A DNA stretch of 64,000 nt from Hyphomicrobiales bacterium (GCA_900469625.1 UBXV01000037.1:62697-126696), one strand, 5' to 3'; counted from the stretch's first letter, positions 18,417-27,009 are shown. The notes: generated by a model not told the origin, from the letters alone. Program-made: numbers and translations.

Positions 18417-18755
18417 TCAGTCGCCCTGGCCAGGCTCGGCGGAGAAGTAAAGCTCGTACTTGCCCTCGACCCCGTCCATTTCCTTGGCCTCCGGCATCGC
18501 GTCGCGCTTGATCGTGACGTTCGGCCATTTTGTCGCAAAATCAGCGTTGACTTTCAACCACATATCAAGACCCGGCTCGGTGTCCGGCTTGATCGCCTCG
18601 GCAGGACATTCCGGCTCGCAGACGCCGCAATCGATGCATTCGTCGGGATGAATGACGAGAAAATTCTCACCTTCGTAGAAGCAGTCCACCGGGCAGACTT
18701 CAACGCAATCCATGTACTTGCAGCGAATGCAATTGTCGGTCACGACGTACGTCAT
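18417..18755 (-). CDS. fdxA: 7Fe ferredoxin FdxA
   Basis: A 112-residue cytosolic electron carrier. Cysteines fall at 9, 12, 17, 21, 25, 40, 43, 46 and 50, matching Azotobacter-type ferredoxin I with an offset of one. Cys9, 17 and 50 would bind a [3Fe-4S] cluster and Cys21, 40, 43 and 46 a [4Fe-4S] cluster; Cys12 and 25 would be free. The C-terminal extension of about 50 residues is usual for this class. ATG 18755 is selected over the upstream ATG because the conserved [10 protein letters not shown] begins there and GGAGT precedes it by six bases. The partner enzyme is not evident. Confidence 0.93.
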   Translation of the reverse strand: MTYVVTDNCIRCKYMDCVEVCPVDCFYEGENFLVIHPDECIDCGVCEPECPAEAIKPDTEPGLDMWLKVNADFATKWPNVTIKRDAMPEAKEMDGVEGKYELYFSAEPGQGD

Positions 18756-18956
18756 GAGGTACTCCAGCCAAGGCTCACGTTTGATGGCAGACCGCAATCA
18801 ATGGTGATGCTCATGTCCGCGCATGCTAGAAATGTCCGGCGCGCATAGCTGCCGAAGCAAGACCGATGCACCCAACGTGGCTTGTCAGGTAAAGGCTTTA
18901 TCGGACCTTTGCAAGAATATTCAATGCGCGAAACGCCGCGCTGAAGGCAGAGTTTT

Positions 18957-19370
18957 CTAATCGTCGCGCGGATTGAAACCAGGCTTCAGCCGGTCGGTTT
19001 CACGCCGCTCCTTCTTGGTGGGGCGCCCGGCTCCAGCCTCGCGCGTCGCCTGGTCGAAAGCGGAGAGTTTTTCCCGAGGCTCCGTGGGCGTCAGGTCTTC
19101 GTAAAGCAGCCGCGCCTCTTCATAGGGGCCGCGCCGCACACCTGGCAAAAGCACGCGCGCGATCACGTCGCGCCGCTCAAGCGAAAGGACAAGCACGTCG
19201 CCGGCCTTCAACTGGAAGGAGGATTGCTTGACCCGCTCGTCATTGATGATGACGTGCCCCGCCTCGATCGCCTTTTGGGCGAGCGAGCGGGACTTCATCA
19301 GGCGCGTGAAGAACAGCCATTTGTCGAGACGCTGGCGCGATGCCGGGTTGGACGACGACTGCTTCTCCAT
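18957..19370 (-). CDS. S4-domain RNA-binding protein (Hsp15/HslR-like)
   Basis: A 137-residue protein with an S4 RNA-binding domain at about 14-60 (RLDKWLFFTRLMKSRSLAQKA is the characteristic start, followed by GHVIINDERVKQSSFQLKAGD). A basic, low-complexity tail follows (TKKERRETDRLKPGF). The E. coli relative Hsp15 rescues stalled 50S subunits carrying nascent peptide. The gene follows the SUV3-like helicase with only a seven-base gap, so the two RNA-associated proteins are probably co-expressed. Confidence 0.87.
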   Translation of the reverse strand: MEKQSSSNPASRQRLDKWLFFTRLMKSRSLAQKAIEAGHVIINDERVKQSSFQLKAGDVLVLSLERRDVIARVLLPGVRRGPYEEARLLYEDLTPTEPREKLSAFDQATREAGAGRPTKKERRETDRLKPGFNPRDD

Positions 19371-19377
19371 GGCGTTC

Positions 19378-22300
19378 CTACTTCTTCATCTGCTCCTTGA
19401 GAGCAGCGAGCTTGGCAAAGGGCGAATCCGGGTCGATCGGCTTCTCCTTGCGGGGCGGGCGTGCCTCGAACTTGGCCGCCGCCGGCTTGCCGCCGCGATC
19501 GTGACGATCATGGCGATCCTGCCGCTGGCCACCCTCTGGCTTGCCGTCGTGGCGCTTGCCACGGGCCGGCGCGCCGCCCTTGCGACCACCACCTTCGCGG
19601 CCTTCGCCCTGGGCCTGGCCTTGTCCGTGACCCTGTCGCGGACCGCTGCCACGGCGCTGGTCGCCCTGATGACGGCCACCCTGGCGCTGGTTGTCCTGGC
19701 GGGTGCCCGGACGCCACAGAAGGACCGGCTTGGCTTCGGCAGCCTCGGCTCCCTCTTCCACCGGAGCGTCCGCCACGGCAACGTCGGCCACGGCAACGTC
19801 GGTTTCGGCCGCGACCGGTTCGCTGGAAGCCGGCGCTTCGGCTTCGGCCGACGCTTCACTCTCGACGCTTGCATCCGCATCGTCATGATCGGCGGGCGCT
19901 TCAGCGGCAGGCTCGGCCTGAACGGCGGCGCCGCCCTGGCTTGCCAGGAACGCGGCGGCGTCTTCGGCCTTCACGCTGTCGGCACGGTAGCCGAGACCCT
20001 TCAGGATTTCTTCCATGTCGTCAGGCGTTGCGCCGAGAATGGAAAGCATCGACGTCGTTGCGGTGAAGCGACGGCCGTCATAGGCCCCTTCCGGACGCGG
20101 CTGCGCACCCGGCTTCCACTGCAGCAACGGACGGATGAGATCCGCCAGGCGCTCGAGGATGTCGATGCGAACGGCACGCTTGCCGAGGAAACGGAAACCC
20201 GCGAGCTTGTAGAAAGTGCGCTCGAACGAGGGGTCGGTGACGACCGAGGTGCGGCCGGCGGCCAGCATCGGGATCAGATCGCCGTAGCCGGCCTTGTCGA
20301 GACCGTCGTTCTTCAGCGCCCAGAGCAGCGTGATGAGCTCGGCCGGCGCCGGCTTCAACAGCGCGGGGAGGAAGATGTGGTAGGCACCGAAGCGGACGCC
20401 GTACTTGCGGATCGAGGCCCGACCATCCTGGTCCAGCGACTTCACGTCTTCGGCCACATCGCGACGGAACAGGACGCCGAGGTTCTCGACGAGCTGGAAC
20501 GCCAGACCCTTGGCGAGGCCTTCGAGGTCCTCCGCGCGCGAGATATCGTCGAGCGGCTTCAGCACGGTGCCGATATGGTGGTTCACGAAGCGTTCGATGC
20601 GGGCGACGACGTGCTCGCGGGCATTGGCCTGCAGCTGCTCGTCGGCAAGCAAAATGACGCGCGGGCGCATGACGTGGTCGCTGGCGGTCAGCCGCGCCAC
20701 GGGATCGCCGAGCCAACGCACGAGGCCGTCCGAAGACAGGGCAAGGTCGCCGTTGCCGGACGCATGCAGACGCGCCGCACGCGCTTCGAACTCGAGCGCC
20801 AGCGCCTTCTGTGCTGCACCCTGCACAGCCTTGGCATCCGGTCCGTCTCCGCCGGTCGCCAGCGTAAACCGGAAACCGGTAAGTTGTCCTACGTGATGGC
20901 CTTCTACGAAGACGTCACCATTCACACTGATTTCAGCTTCCAGCATAGCATTCTCTCTCAGGCGCTTCATGAGCACAGATGTCCTGCGATCAACAAAGCG
21001 TTTCGTCAACCGTTCATGTAGTGCGTCGGACAATCGATCTTCAATTTCCCGCGTCTTTTCTTGCCAGTGTGTCGGATCGGCAAGCCATCCGGGTCGGTTC
21101 GACACATAGGTCCAAGTTCTGATCTGCGCGATTCGCGCCGAAAGTGTGTCGATCTCGCCGTCGGTCGAATCCGCACGTCGGACCTGTTCTGCCATGAAAT
21201 CCTCGTTCACGGCACCCCGACGAACGACATCAATATAGATCGTGGAGATCAGATCGGCGTGTTGAGCCGGCGTAATGCGGCGATAATCCGGCAACGCGCA
21301 GACTTCCCACAATTTCTCCACCCGCTCCGGCCTCGTCGCCAGATCGGCGACTTCGGGATAGCGTGACAAATGTTCGAGCGCCTGCTGATCCACCGCAGGT
21401 AGTGCGCGCGCGAGACCCGGAATGGTCGGCGCGGCATCAAGGCTGCGCTTCAGGGCCGCCAGCGACGCGTAGTCGAAGGCCTTGGTGCGCCATTGCAGAA
21501 CCTTCAGCGGATCGAATTCATGCGCTTCGATACGGTGCACCAGTTCGTTGTCGAAAGGATCGACCCGACCGGTAACGCCGAACGTGCCGTCGCGCAGATG
21601 TCGCCCGGCGCGCCCGGCGATCTGCGCCAGTTCTGCCGGATTGAGATTGCGGAACTGGTAGCCGTCGAACTTGCGGTCCTGCGCGAAGGCGACATGGTCG
21701 ACATCGAGATTCAGGCCCATGCCGATCGCATCGGTCGCCACCAGGAATTCGACGTCGCCCTCCTGATAGAGTGCGACCTGGGCGTTGCGCGTGCGGGGCG
21801 ACAGCGCGCCGAGCACGACGGCGGCGCCGCCGCGCTGACGGCGGATCAGCTCGGCGATCGCATAGACCTCGTCGGCCGAAAAGGCGACGATCGCCGTGCG
21901 ATGCGGCAGGCGGGTGATTTTTTTCGATCCGGCATAAAGCAATTGCGACATGCGCGGTCGTTCGACCACGGTGATGCCCGGCAGCAGCTGCTCGAGGATC
22001 GGCCGCATCGTCGCAGCACCCAGGAGCAAGGTCTCGCCACGGCCGCGCAGATAGAGCAGCCGGTCGGTGAAGATGTGGCCGCGCTCGAGATCGCCGGCAA
22101 GCTGCACCTCGTCGATCGCGACGAAGGACGCCGCCGTCTCGCGCGGCATCGCCTCGACGGTACACACCGAATAGCGGGCACGATGCGGCGTGATCTTTTC
22201 CTCGCCGGTGATCAGCGCGACGTTGTGATGACCGACCTTTTCGACCACACGGGTATAGACCTCGCGCGCCAGAAGGCGCAGCGGCAGCCCGATGACGCCG

Positions 22301-22428
22301 CTGTCGTGCGCGATCATGCGCTCGATCGCATAGTGCGTCTTGCCGGTGTTGGTTGGCCCGAGCACCGCGGTAACGCCGCGGCCGCTCAGGATCATGGGGT
22401 GAACGGACACGTCATCGATCCCGGGCAT
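19378..22428 (-). CDS. SUV3-like ATP-dependent RNA helicase with disordered C-terminal tail
   Basis: A 1016-residue superfamily 2 helicase. Motif I is GPTNTGKT (24-31), motif II is IDEVQ (105-109), motif V region is ATDAIGMGLN (231-240) and motif VI is QIAGRAGR (269-276). GPTNTGKT, DEVQ and this motif VI are typical of SUV3, the mitochondrial RNA-degradosome helicase, whose bacterial relatives are in alphaproteobacteria. A helical region follows to about residue 830. The last 180 residues are low-complexity: an Ala/Glu-rich acidic part, then a Gly/Gln/Arg/His-rich part resembling RNA-binding tails. The start has no strong ribosome binding site; Met12 is an alternative. It sits just downstream of a GANTC-rich region. 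Confidence 0.86.
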   Translation of the reverse strand: MPGIDDVSVHPMILSGRGVTAVLGPTNTGKTHYAIERMIAHDSGVIGLPLRLLAREVYTRVVEKVGHHNVALITGEEKITPHRARYSVCTVEAMPRETAASFVAIDEVQLAGDLERGHIFTDRLLYLRGRGETLLLGAATMRPILEQLLPGITVVERPRMSQLLYAGSKKITRLPHRTAIVAFSADEVYAIAELIRRQRGGAAVVLGALSPRTRNAQVALYQEGDVEFLVATDAIGMGLNLDVDHVAFAQDRKFDGYQFRNLNPAELAQIAGRAGRHLRDGTFGVTGRVDPFDNELVHRIEAHEFDPLKVLQWRTKAFDYASLAALKRSLDAAPTIPGLARALPAVDQQALEHLSRYPEVADLATRPERVEKLWEVCALPDYRRITPAQHADLISTIYIDVVRRGAVNEDFMAEQVRRADSTDGEIDTLSARIAQIRTWTYVSNRPGWLADPTHWQEKTREIEDRLSDALHERLTKRFVDRRTSVLMKRLRENAMLEAEISVNGDVFVEGHHVGQLTGFRFTLATGGDGPDAKAVQGAAQKALALEFEARAARLHASGNGDLALSSDGLVRWLGDPVARLTASDHVMRPRVILLADEQLQANAREHVVARIERFVNHHIGTVLKPLDDISRAEDLEGLAKGLAFQLVENLGVLFRRDVAEDVKSLDQDGRASIRKYGVRFGAYHIFLPALLKPAPAELITLLWALKNDGLDKAGYGDLIPMLAAGRTSVVTDPSFERTFYKLAGFRFLGKRAVRIDILERLADLIRPLLQWKPGAQPRPEGAYDGRRFTATTSMLSILGATPDDMEEILKGLGYRADSVKAEDAAAFLASQGGAAVQAEPAAEAPADHDDADASVESEASAEAEAPASSEPVAAETDVAVADVAVADAPVEEGAEAAEAKPVLLWRPGTRQDNQRQGGRHQGDQRRGSGPRQGHGQGQAQGEGREGGGRKGGAPARGKRHDGKPEGGQRQDRHDRHDRGGKPAAAKFEARPPRKEKPIDPDSPFAKLAALKEQMKK

Positions 22429-22567
22429 TCAGAAACATAAGTGGCGCCTTAAAGCGCCGGCGGCAAACACATGCCCACGCACCGCGGCAAACGCAAGGGG
22501 CGCCGGCAACTAAAACCATTTCCCGGCAGATCCGCTCACGCCCGTACCACCATATCTGGAGGCGCGA

Positions 22568-22935
22568 TATTAACGTTCGGAACAGCCATGGAACGAATCG
22601 GCGACGAATCGCTGACTCCAGTCGATTCACTGTATGTTCACGGCTACATATAGATTTCAACCGCCAATCACGCACCACATGCTGAATCCCGTCGTGGGCC
22701 GCCTGTAAGACAGGGATCGTTGACGTTAATCTCGGTTGCGCAAGCGTTAAAGGCGGCAAAGGATTCGGAATCCAAGACTCTGGAAAGTTTAGGAAATTTT
22801 AACCGAAGAATCCGGCCGATTCAGCGGAATCGGGAAATGGGAATCGCGACGTTAACACATTGACCAAAGCCGGAACGAACCGGCGACGAATCGACGACAT
22901 CCCTTCGTTCGATCTTTGTTCTCCACAACATATAG
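22568..22935. repeat. Two imperfect direct repeats of about 86 bases with fixed internal spacing
   Basis: Copy 1 (22568-22653) and copy 2 (22850-22935) share three blocks in the same order and at identical spacing. TTAAC starts at 22570 / 22852. A 22-base block GGAACGAA(T/C)CGG + CGACGAATCG starts at 22590 / 22872 with one mismatch. ACATATAG starts at 22646 / 22928. Offset between copies is 282 bases for every block. The intervening bases are not conserved. Confidence 0.72.
22595..22892. other. Cluster of thirteen GANTC (CcrM) sites
   Basis: GANTC occurs at 22595, 22606, 22614, 22624, 22684, 22762, 22768, 22776, 22808, 22818, 22827, 22841 and 22888. At this base composition about one site would be expected in 298 bases. 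GANTC is the target of the alphaproteobacterial cell-cycle methyltransferase CcrM. The sites are read directly from sequence; any regulatory role is inference. Confidence 0.85.
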
Positions 22936-23048
22936 TATGCTGAACCATGCCGGGCAACGGCTGCAGGACCTGTTTCTGGCAGCCATTCGGCAAATTTCCG
23001 CCTGTCGTTAACCGTCTCTGCGGGGGCCCGGCATGCGCTGAATGGCAA

Positions 23049-23073
23049 GACGGCGCCCCGAGGGAGCGCCGTC
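23049..23073 (-). terminator. Terminator-like stem after phbB
   Basis: A strong inverted repeat GACGGCGC / GCGCCGTC with a nine-base loop lies 24 bases after the phbB stop. No T-run follows on the minus strand, so it may terminate only partly or protect the mRNA 3' end. Confidence 0.5.
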
Positions 23074-23096
23074 CAACAAAAAATTCAATCGCCCGA

Positions 23097-23822
23097 TCAG
23101 ACGAAAAATTGCCCGCCATTGGCAGATATGGTCGAGCCGGTGATGAACCCGGCGTCGTCGGATGCAAGGAAGACCACGCAGCGCGCGATCTCTTCCGGCT
23201 CGCCCAGGCGGCCGACGGGGATCTGCGGGATGATCCGCTCGGTGAGAACCTTTTCCGGAATGGCGCGCACCATTTCCGTGCCGATGTATCCCGGGCAGAT
23301 CGCGTTGACGGTGATGCCCTTGGCAGCGCCCTCCTGCGACAGCGCCTTGGTGAAGCCAAGGTCGCCGGCCTTGGCGGCCGAATAGTTGGCCTGGCCCATC
23401 TGGCCCTTCTGGCCGTTGATCGACGAAATGTTGATCACGCGGCCGAAGCTGCGGTCGCGCATGCCCGTCCAGACCGGGTGGGTCATGTTGAAAAGGCCGG
23501 TGAGGTTGGTGTTGATCACCTCGCCCCATTGTTCCGGCGTCATCTTGTGGAACATGGCGTCGCGGGTGATGCCGGCGTTGTTGACGAGCACCTCGACCGG
23601 CCCGAGATCGGCCTCGACCCTGGCGATGCCGTCGACGCAGGACTGGTAGTTGGAGACATCCCACTTGTAGACCGGGATGCCGGTCTCCGCCTTGAAGGCC
23701 TCTGCCTTCTCGTCATTGCCGGCGTAGTTGGCAGCAACCTTGTATCCTGCATTCTTCAGCGCGATGGAGATCGCGGCGCCAATGCCGCGTGACCCGCCCG
23801 TAACCAATGCTACCCTGCTCAT
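23097..23822 (-). CDS. phbB: Acetoacetyl-CoA reductase
   Basis: A 241-residue short-chain dehydrogenase that reduces acetoacetyl-CoA to (R)-3-hydroxybutyryl-CoA with NADPH, the second step of polyhydroxybutyrate synthesis. The cofactor motif is TGGSRGIG (8-15), the NNAG motif is at 81-84, and the catalytic residues are Ser134, Tyr147 and Lys151 in NISSINGQKGQMGQANYSAAK. This last block and FHKMTPEQWGEVINTNLTG are highly specific for PhaB/PhbB. Length matches the family (about 240-246). It lies downstream of phbA with a small secreted-protein gene between them, all on the minus strand. Confidence 0.95.
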   Translation of the reverse strand: MSRVALVTGGSRGIGAAISIALKNAGYKVAANYAGNDEKAEAFKAETGIPVYKWDVSNYQSCVDGIARVEADLGPVEVLVNNAGITRDAMFHKMTPEQWGEVINTNLTGLFNMTHPVWTGMRDRSFGRVINISSINGQKGQMGQANYSAAKAGDLGFTKALSQEGAAKGITVNAICPGYIGTEMVRAIPEKVLTERIIPQIPVGRLGEPEEIARCVVFLASDDAGFITGSTISANGGQFFV

Positions 23823-23839
23823 GCTCGCCTCCCACTAGA

Positions 23840-24199
23840 TCAATTCAGTTTTTCAAAGGCCTTCTTCATCAGTTTTTCGCCCATATGCTGCCCGTAGATC
23901 TTGGCCGCGGCCTGGAACTGCGGATCGGCAAGCATGGACATCGCAACCTCGCACTTGGTCAGCGCGAGGTTCATCAACAGGCTGCTCATCTGGACGAGAC
24001 TTGATTTGACGCCGCCGGTGTCGTCGCTGAGGGCAGCGATCATCAGGTTCTTGAAGACTGTCTCGTCGCCAGGCGTCGTGTGGTCCAGCATGCACCGGAC
24101 CAACTTGTCCTGGTCGAGCGGCTGCGGCGTCGAAAACGCCTGAGCCGTCGACACGGTGATGAACAGCACCGATAGGATCAATCCCTTGACAGGACCCAT
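23840..24199 (-). CDS. Small secreted hypothetical protein between phbA and phbB
   Basis: A 119-residue protein I do not recognise. Residues 1-21 look like a Sec signal peptide (GLILSVLFITVSTAQA before FSTPQPL). The mature part is helical, with two cysteines (in LVRCMLDHTTPGD and LALTKCEVAM) that could form a disulfide. The start is set at ATG 24199, where the signal peptide begins; the upstream extension is arginine-rich and overlaps phbA. It begins 12 bases after the phbA stop and ends 18 bases before phbB, so it should be co-transcribed with the PHB genes. No function is claimed. Confidence 0.72.
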   Translation of the reverse strand: MGPVKGLILSVLFITVSTAQAFSTPQPLDQDKLVRCMLDHTTPGDETVFKNLMIAALSDDTGGVKSSLVQMSSLLMNLALTKCEVAMSMLADPQFQAAAKIYGQHMGEKLMKKAFEKLN

Positions 24200-24210
24200 G
24201 CGGCGGCCGG

Positions 24211-25392
24211 TCAGAGGCGCTCGACGCACATGGCGACGCCCATGCCGCCGCCGATGCAAAGCGTCGCCAGGCCCTTGGAGACGCCGCGACGCTTCATCTC
24301 GAACAACAGGGTGTTGAGAACGCGGGCACCGGAGGCGCCGATCGGGTGGCCGATCGCAATCGCGCCGCCGTTGACGTTGACGATCGACGGATCCCAGCCG
24401 AGGTCCTTGTTGACGGCGCAGGCCTGCGCTGCGAAGGCCTCGTTGGCTTCGACGAGTTCGACGTCGCCGATCGCCCAGCCGGCCTTTTCCAGCGCCTTGC
24501 GCGATGCCGGGATCGGGCCTGTGCCCATCACCTGCGGATCGACGCCGGCGGTGGCCCAGGAGACGATGCGTGCGAGCGGCTTGATGCCGCGCTTGGCGGC
24601 CTCCGCCTCGGTCATCAGCAGGGTTGCGGCAGCGCCGTCATTGAGGCCTGACGCGTTGCCGGCCGTCACCGTGCCTTCCTTGTCGAAGGCCGGACGCAGC
24701 TTGGTCATCTGATCAAGCGTGGCGCCATGGCGGATATACTCGTCCTGGTCGACGACGACGTCGCCCTTGCGGCCCTTGACGACGAAGGGAACAATCTCGT
24801 CGGCGAAGCGGCCAGCCTTCTGCGCGGCCTCGGCCTTGTTCTGCGAGGCGAGCGCAAAGGCGTCCTGCTCCTCGCGGGTCAGCTGCCACTGGCGCGCGAC
24901 GTTCTCCGCGGTGATGCCCATGTGGTAGCCGTAAAAGGCGTCCGTCAGGCCATCCTTGATCATCGTGTCGACCATCTTGAAATCGCCCATCTTGACGCCG
25001 CCGCGCAGATGCGAGCAGTGCGGCGCCATCGACATGGACTCCATGCCGCCGGCGATGATGATGTCGGCATCGCCATTGGCGATCTGCTGCATGCCGAGTG
25101 CCACGGCGCGCAGGCCCGAGCCGCAGAGCTGGTTCATGCCCCAGGCGGTCTTTTCCGCCGGAATGCCGGCCTTCATCGCCGCCTGGCGTGCTGGGTTCTG
25201 GCCCTCGCCTGCCTGCAGAACTTGGCCAAGGATCACCTCGTCGACGTCGCTCGCCTCGACGCCGGCACGTTCGAGCACGGCCTTGATGACGGCGGCGCCA
25301 AGCTCGTGGGCCGGCGTGTTGCCGAAGGCGCCGTTGAAGGATCCGACGGCGGTGCGTGCCGCGCTGGCGATCACGATGGAGGGATTGCTCAT
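24211..25392 (-). CDS. phbA: Acetyl-CoA acetyltransferase (beta-ketothiolase)
   Basis: A 393-residue thiolase that condenses two acetyl-CoA into acetoacetyl-CoA, the first step of polyhydroxybutyrate synthesis. The nucleophile is Cys90 in [12 protein letters not shown], the other catalytic residues are His349 in GHPIGASG and Cys379 in LCIGGGMG. These fit the biosynthetic thiolase PhaA with an offset of one from the Zoogloea enzyme. Length is normal. It is divergent from phaR (222 bases between the starts), the expected regulator, and it heads the phbA - small protein - phbB operon. Confidence 0.96.
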   Translation of the reverse strand: MSNPSIVIASAARTAVGSFNGAFGNTPAHELGAAVIKAVLERAGVEASDVDEVILGQVLQAGEGQNPARQAAMKAGIPAEKTAWGMNQLCGSGLRAVALGMQQIANGDADIIIAGGMESMSMAPHCSHLRGGVKMGDFKMVDTMIKDGLTDAFYGYHMGITAENVARQWQLTREEQDAFALASQNKAEAAQKAGRFADEIVPFVVKGRKGDVVVDQDEYIRHGATLDQMTKLRPAFDKEGTVTAGNASGLNDGAAATLLMTEAEAAKRGIKPLARIVSWATAGVDPQVMGTGPIPASRKALEKAGWAIGDVELVEANEAFAAQACAVNKDLGWDPSIVNVNGGAIAIGHPIGASGARVLNTLLFEMKRRGVSKGLATLCIGGGMGVAMCVERL

Positions 25393-25614
25393 GGGGACGT
25401 TTCCTCAGATTTTCTTGCGGTCAGGCAGCAGACTGGCAAAGCGCGGAGCGCAAGTCAAACGCCTTGATGCACTGCCGCAAAACCGTCACGGCGCGCCGAC
25501 TGCGAGATTTCGCACTTGCGTCGCCGCATCGCACAAAGACATTGTCAGCGGCGTTCATTTGCGGATACTCTGAAAAGTAGAAAAAGACGGACCGCGGGTA
25601 ATGAGGAGAGCCTG

Positions 25615-26193
25615 ATGGCGAAGAACGACGGCCAGATCGTGATCAAGAAGTATGCGAACCGCCGGCTCTACAATACCGGGACCAGCACCTACGTCACGCT
25701 CGACGACCTGGCAGTGATGGTCAAGAAGGGCGAGGAATTTACCGTCCAGGACGCCAAATCAGGCGAAGACATCACCCATTCGGTGCTGACGCAGATCATC
25801 TTCGAACAGGAATCCAAGACCGGCAACACGCTGCTGCCGATTTCTTTCCTGCGCCAGTTGATCTCGTTCTACGGCGATCAGATGCAGATGGTGGTTCCGA
25901 GCTATCTCGAACACTCGATGCAGGCCTTCACCGAGCAGCAGGTGCAGATGCGCGAGCAGATCAACAAGGCTTTCGGCGACACGCCGCTCGGCAAGAACCT
26001 GCAGGCGCCGATGCAGCTCGTCGAGGAGCAGGTTCGCCGCAACACCGAGATGTTCCATCAGGCGATGCAGATGTTTTCGCCCTTCATCGCTTCGCCTCCC
26101 GTCAAGGAGACCAAGAAGGCGGAAGCCAAGGATATCGACGAGTTGAAGGAGCAGCTGCGCGCCCTTCAGACCAAGCTCGACAATCTCGGCTGA
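25615..26193 (+). CDS. phaR: Polyhydroxyalkanoate synthesis repressor PhaR
   Basis: A 192-residue regulator (also called AniA in S. meliloti). The N-terminal PHB/PHA accumulation regulator domain is plain: IVIKKYANRRLYNTGTSTYV, then EEFTVQDAKSGEDITHSVLTQIIFEQE. The middle is a Gln/Met-rich helical segment and the end a coiled-coil-like stretch (DIDELKEQLRALQTKLDNL). ATG 25615 is preceded by GAGGAGAG at 25603-25610; the longer extension is rejected. PhaR senses PHB granules and represses phasin and carbon-flow genes. The divergent phbA promoter region contains TGCGAGATTTCGCA (25501-25514), a possible but unproven operator. Confidence 0.94.
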   Translation: MAKNDGQIVIKKYANRRLYNTGTSTYVTLDDLAVMVKKGEEFTVQDAKSGEDITHSVLTQIIFEQESKTGNTLLPISFLRQLISFYGDQMQMVVPSYLEHSMQAFTEQQVQMREQINKAFGDTPLGKNLQAPMQLVEEQVRRNTEMFHQAMQMFSPFIASPPVKETKKAEAKDIDELKEQLRALQTKLDNLG

Positions 26194-26206
26194 GCATTTC
26201 GTGACG

Positions 26207-26235
26207 ACGCCGCTCTCCTCTTGGAGGCGCGGCGT
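26207..26235 (+). terminator. Terminator-like hairpin after phaR
   Basis: Stem ACGCCGC / GCGGCGT encloses a second stem CTCC / GGAG. It begins 14 bases after the phaR stop and lies between convergent genes. The T-run is poor (TCCATTGCC), so it is only probable. Confidence 0.5.
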
Positions 26236-26256
26236 TCCATTGCCCTTCAGCCCTCT

Positions 26257-26658
26257 TCAAAGACCGATAGAGACATCCCGGCCCGCCGATCGCATCGACA
26301 CGGAGAAGCCGGCGATGACGTCGATGAAGCTGATCGTCATCAGGATGAAGAAGATCTGGGTGGCCGCAGGCGCGACCAGCAGGAACTCGACCAGGAACGC
26401 GATGAACAGCACCATCGATAAGAGATGGTCCATCAGCGCCCGCGTGCCTGTGCGGGTGGCCTTGAGAATTTCCACGAAGAGCAGAAGCAACGCAACGACG
26501 ATCAAGAGGTCGCCGAAGCTCATGGCCCATGTGGCGCCTGACAGCATCGACAGAGACATCACGCCGGCGCCGAGCCCGGCCGTTCCGCCGAAGAGGCCGA
26601 GCATGGCGAGATTGTAGACGGCAAAGGGCAGGATCAGCAATGGAATGGCGGCAAGCAT
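26257..26658 (-). CDS. Conserved-looking hypothetical four-helix membrane protein
   Basis: A 133-residue protein with about four hydrophobic segments (residues roughly 2-24, 45-63, 78-98 and 100-118). I recognise no enzymatic motif. It begins with MLAAIPLLILPFAVYNLAML and ends with a short polar tail. Coding character is supported by regular hydrophobic periodicity and by its tight fit between phaR and rpmF. It is convergent with phaR. It could be an inner-membrane accessory protein; function is not inferred. Confidence 0.65.
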   Translation of the reverse strand: MLAAIPLLILPFAVYNLAMLGLFGGTAGLGAGVMSLSMLSGATWAMSFGDLLIVVALLLLFVEILKATRTGTRALMDHLLSMVLFIAFLVEFLLVAPAATQIFFILMTISFIDVIAGFSVSMRSAGRDVSIGL

Positions 26659-26767
26659 GGAAAAATGCGCTCCCTCTTCGATGCGTGATCACCGCATGCG
26701 CCAAGTGACGCCAGAGATCACCACGCTTACTTAACCCATCCTCTCCGTCGAGAAGATGTCGACTTTA

Positions 26768-26798
26768 CAAAAGAAAAGGGCTGGCAAAGCCAGCCCTT
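26768..26798 (-). terminator. Rho-independent terminator of rpmF
   Basis: Perfect ten-base stem AAGGGCTGGC / GCCAGCCCTT with an AAA loop, followed on the minus strand by TTCTTTTG. It starts 26 bases after the rpmF stop. Confidence 0.85.
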
Positions 26799-26823
26799 TA
26801 ACTCGGTCCGCCAATTCCAGCGC

Positions 26824-27009
26824 TTATGCGCTTTCCTTCGGGGTCAGAACCTGGCGACCGCGGTACATGCCGGTCTTCAGGTCGATGTGGTGCGGGCGAC
26901 GCAGTTCACCGGAGTTCTTGTCTTCGATGTAGGTCGGCGTCTTCAGGGCGTCGGCGGAACGGCGCATGCCACGCTTGGACGGGCTCGTTTTTCTTTTAGG
27001 TACAGCCAT
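26824..27009 (-). CDS. rpmF: 50S ribosomal protein L32
   Basis: A 61-residue ribosomal protein. The N-terminus [20 protein letters not shown] is the L32 signature, and the remainder ([18 protein letters not shown]) follows the alphaproteobacterial form, which lacks the zinc-binding cysteines of some orthologues. ATG 27009 is used because GGAG precedes it by seven bases; the ATG four codons upstream would add MENE and is not typical. A clear terminator follows. Confidence 0.97.
   Translation of the reverse strand: MAVPKRKTSPSKRGMRRSADALKTPTYIEDKNSGELRRPHHIDLKTGMYRGRQVLTPKESA

Larger units (their letters stand above)
22429..23096 (-). other. Gene-free region between phbB and the helicase gene
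   Basis: This 668-base region lies after the phbB stop and before the helicase start, both on the minus strand. It contains the GANTC cluster (22595-22892), an imperfect direct repeat (22568-22653 and 22850-22935) and the phbB terminator stem (23049-23073). It is clearly AT-richer than neighbouring genes. Short reading frames here lack coding character. It should contain the helicase promoter. Confidence 0.7.

Noticed and set aside
22728-22752. CtrA box (TTAA-N7-TTAA) suspected between two TTAA words
   Set aside because: The spacing is about 17 bases, not 7.
22570-22990. Tandem small RNA genes of the AbcR1/AbcR2 type suspected from the direct repeats
   Set aside because: No terminator T-runs follow either copy and the conserved blocks are short; remembered AbcR neighbourhoods differ.
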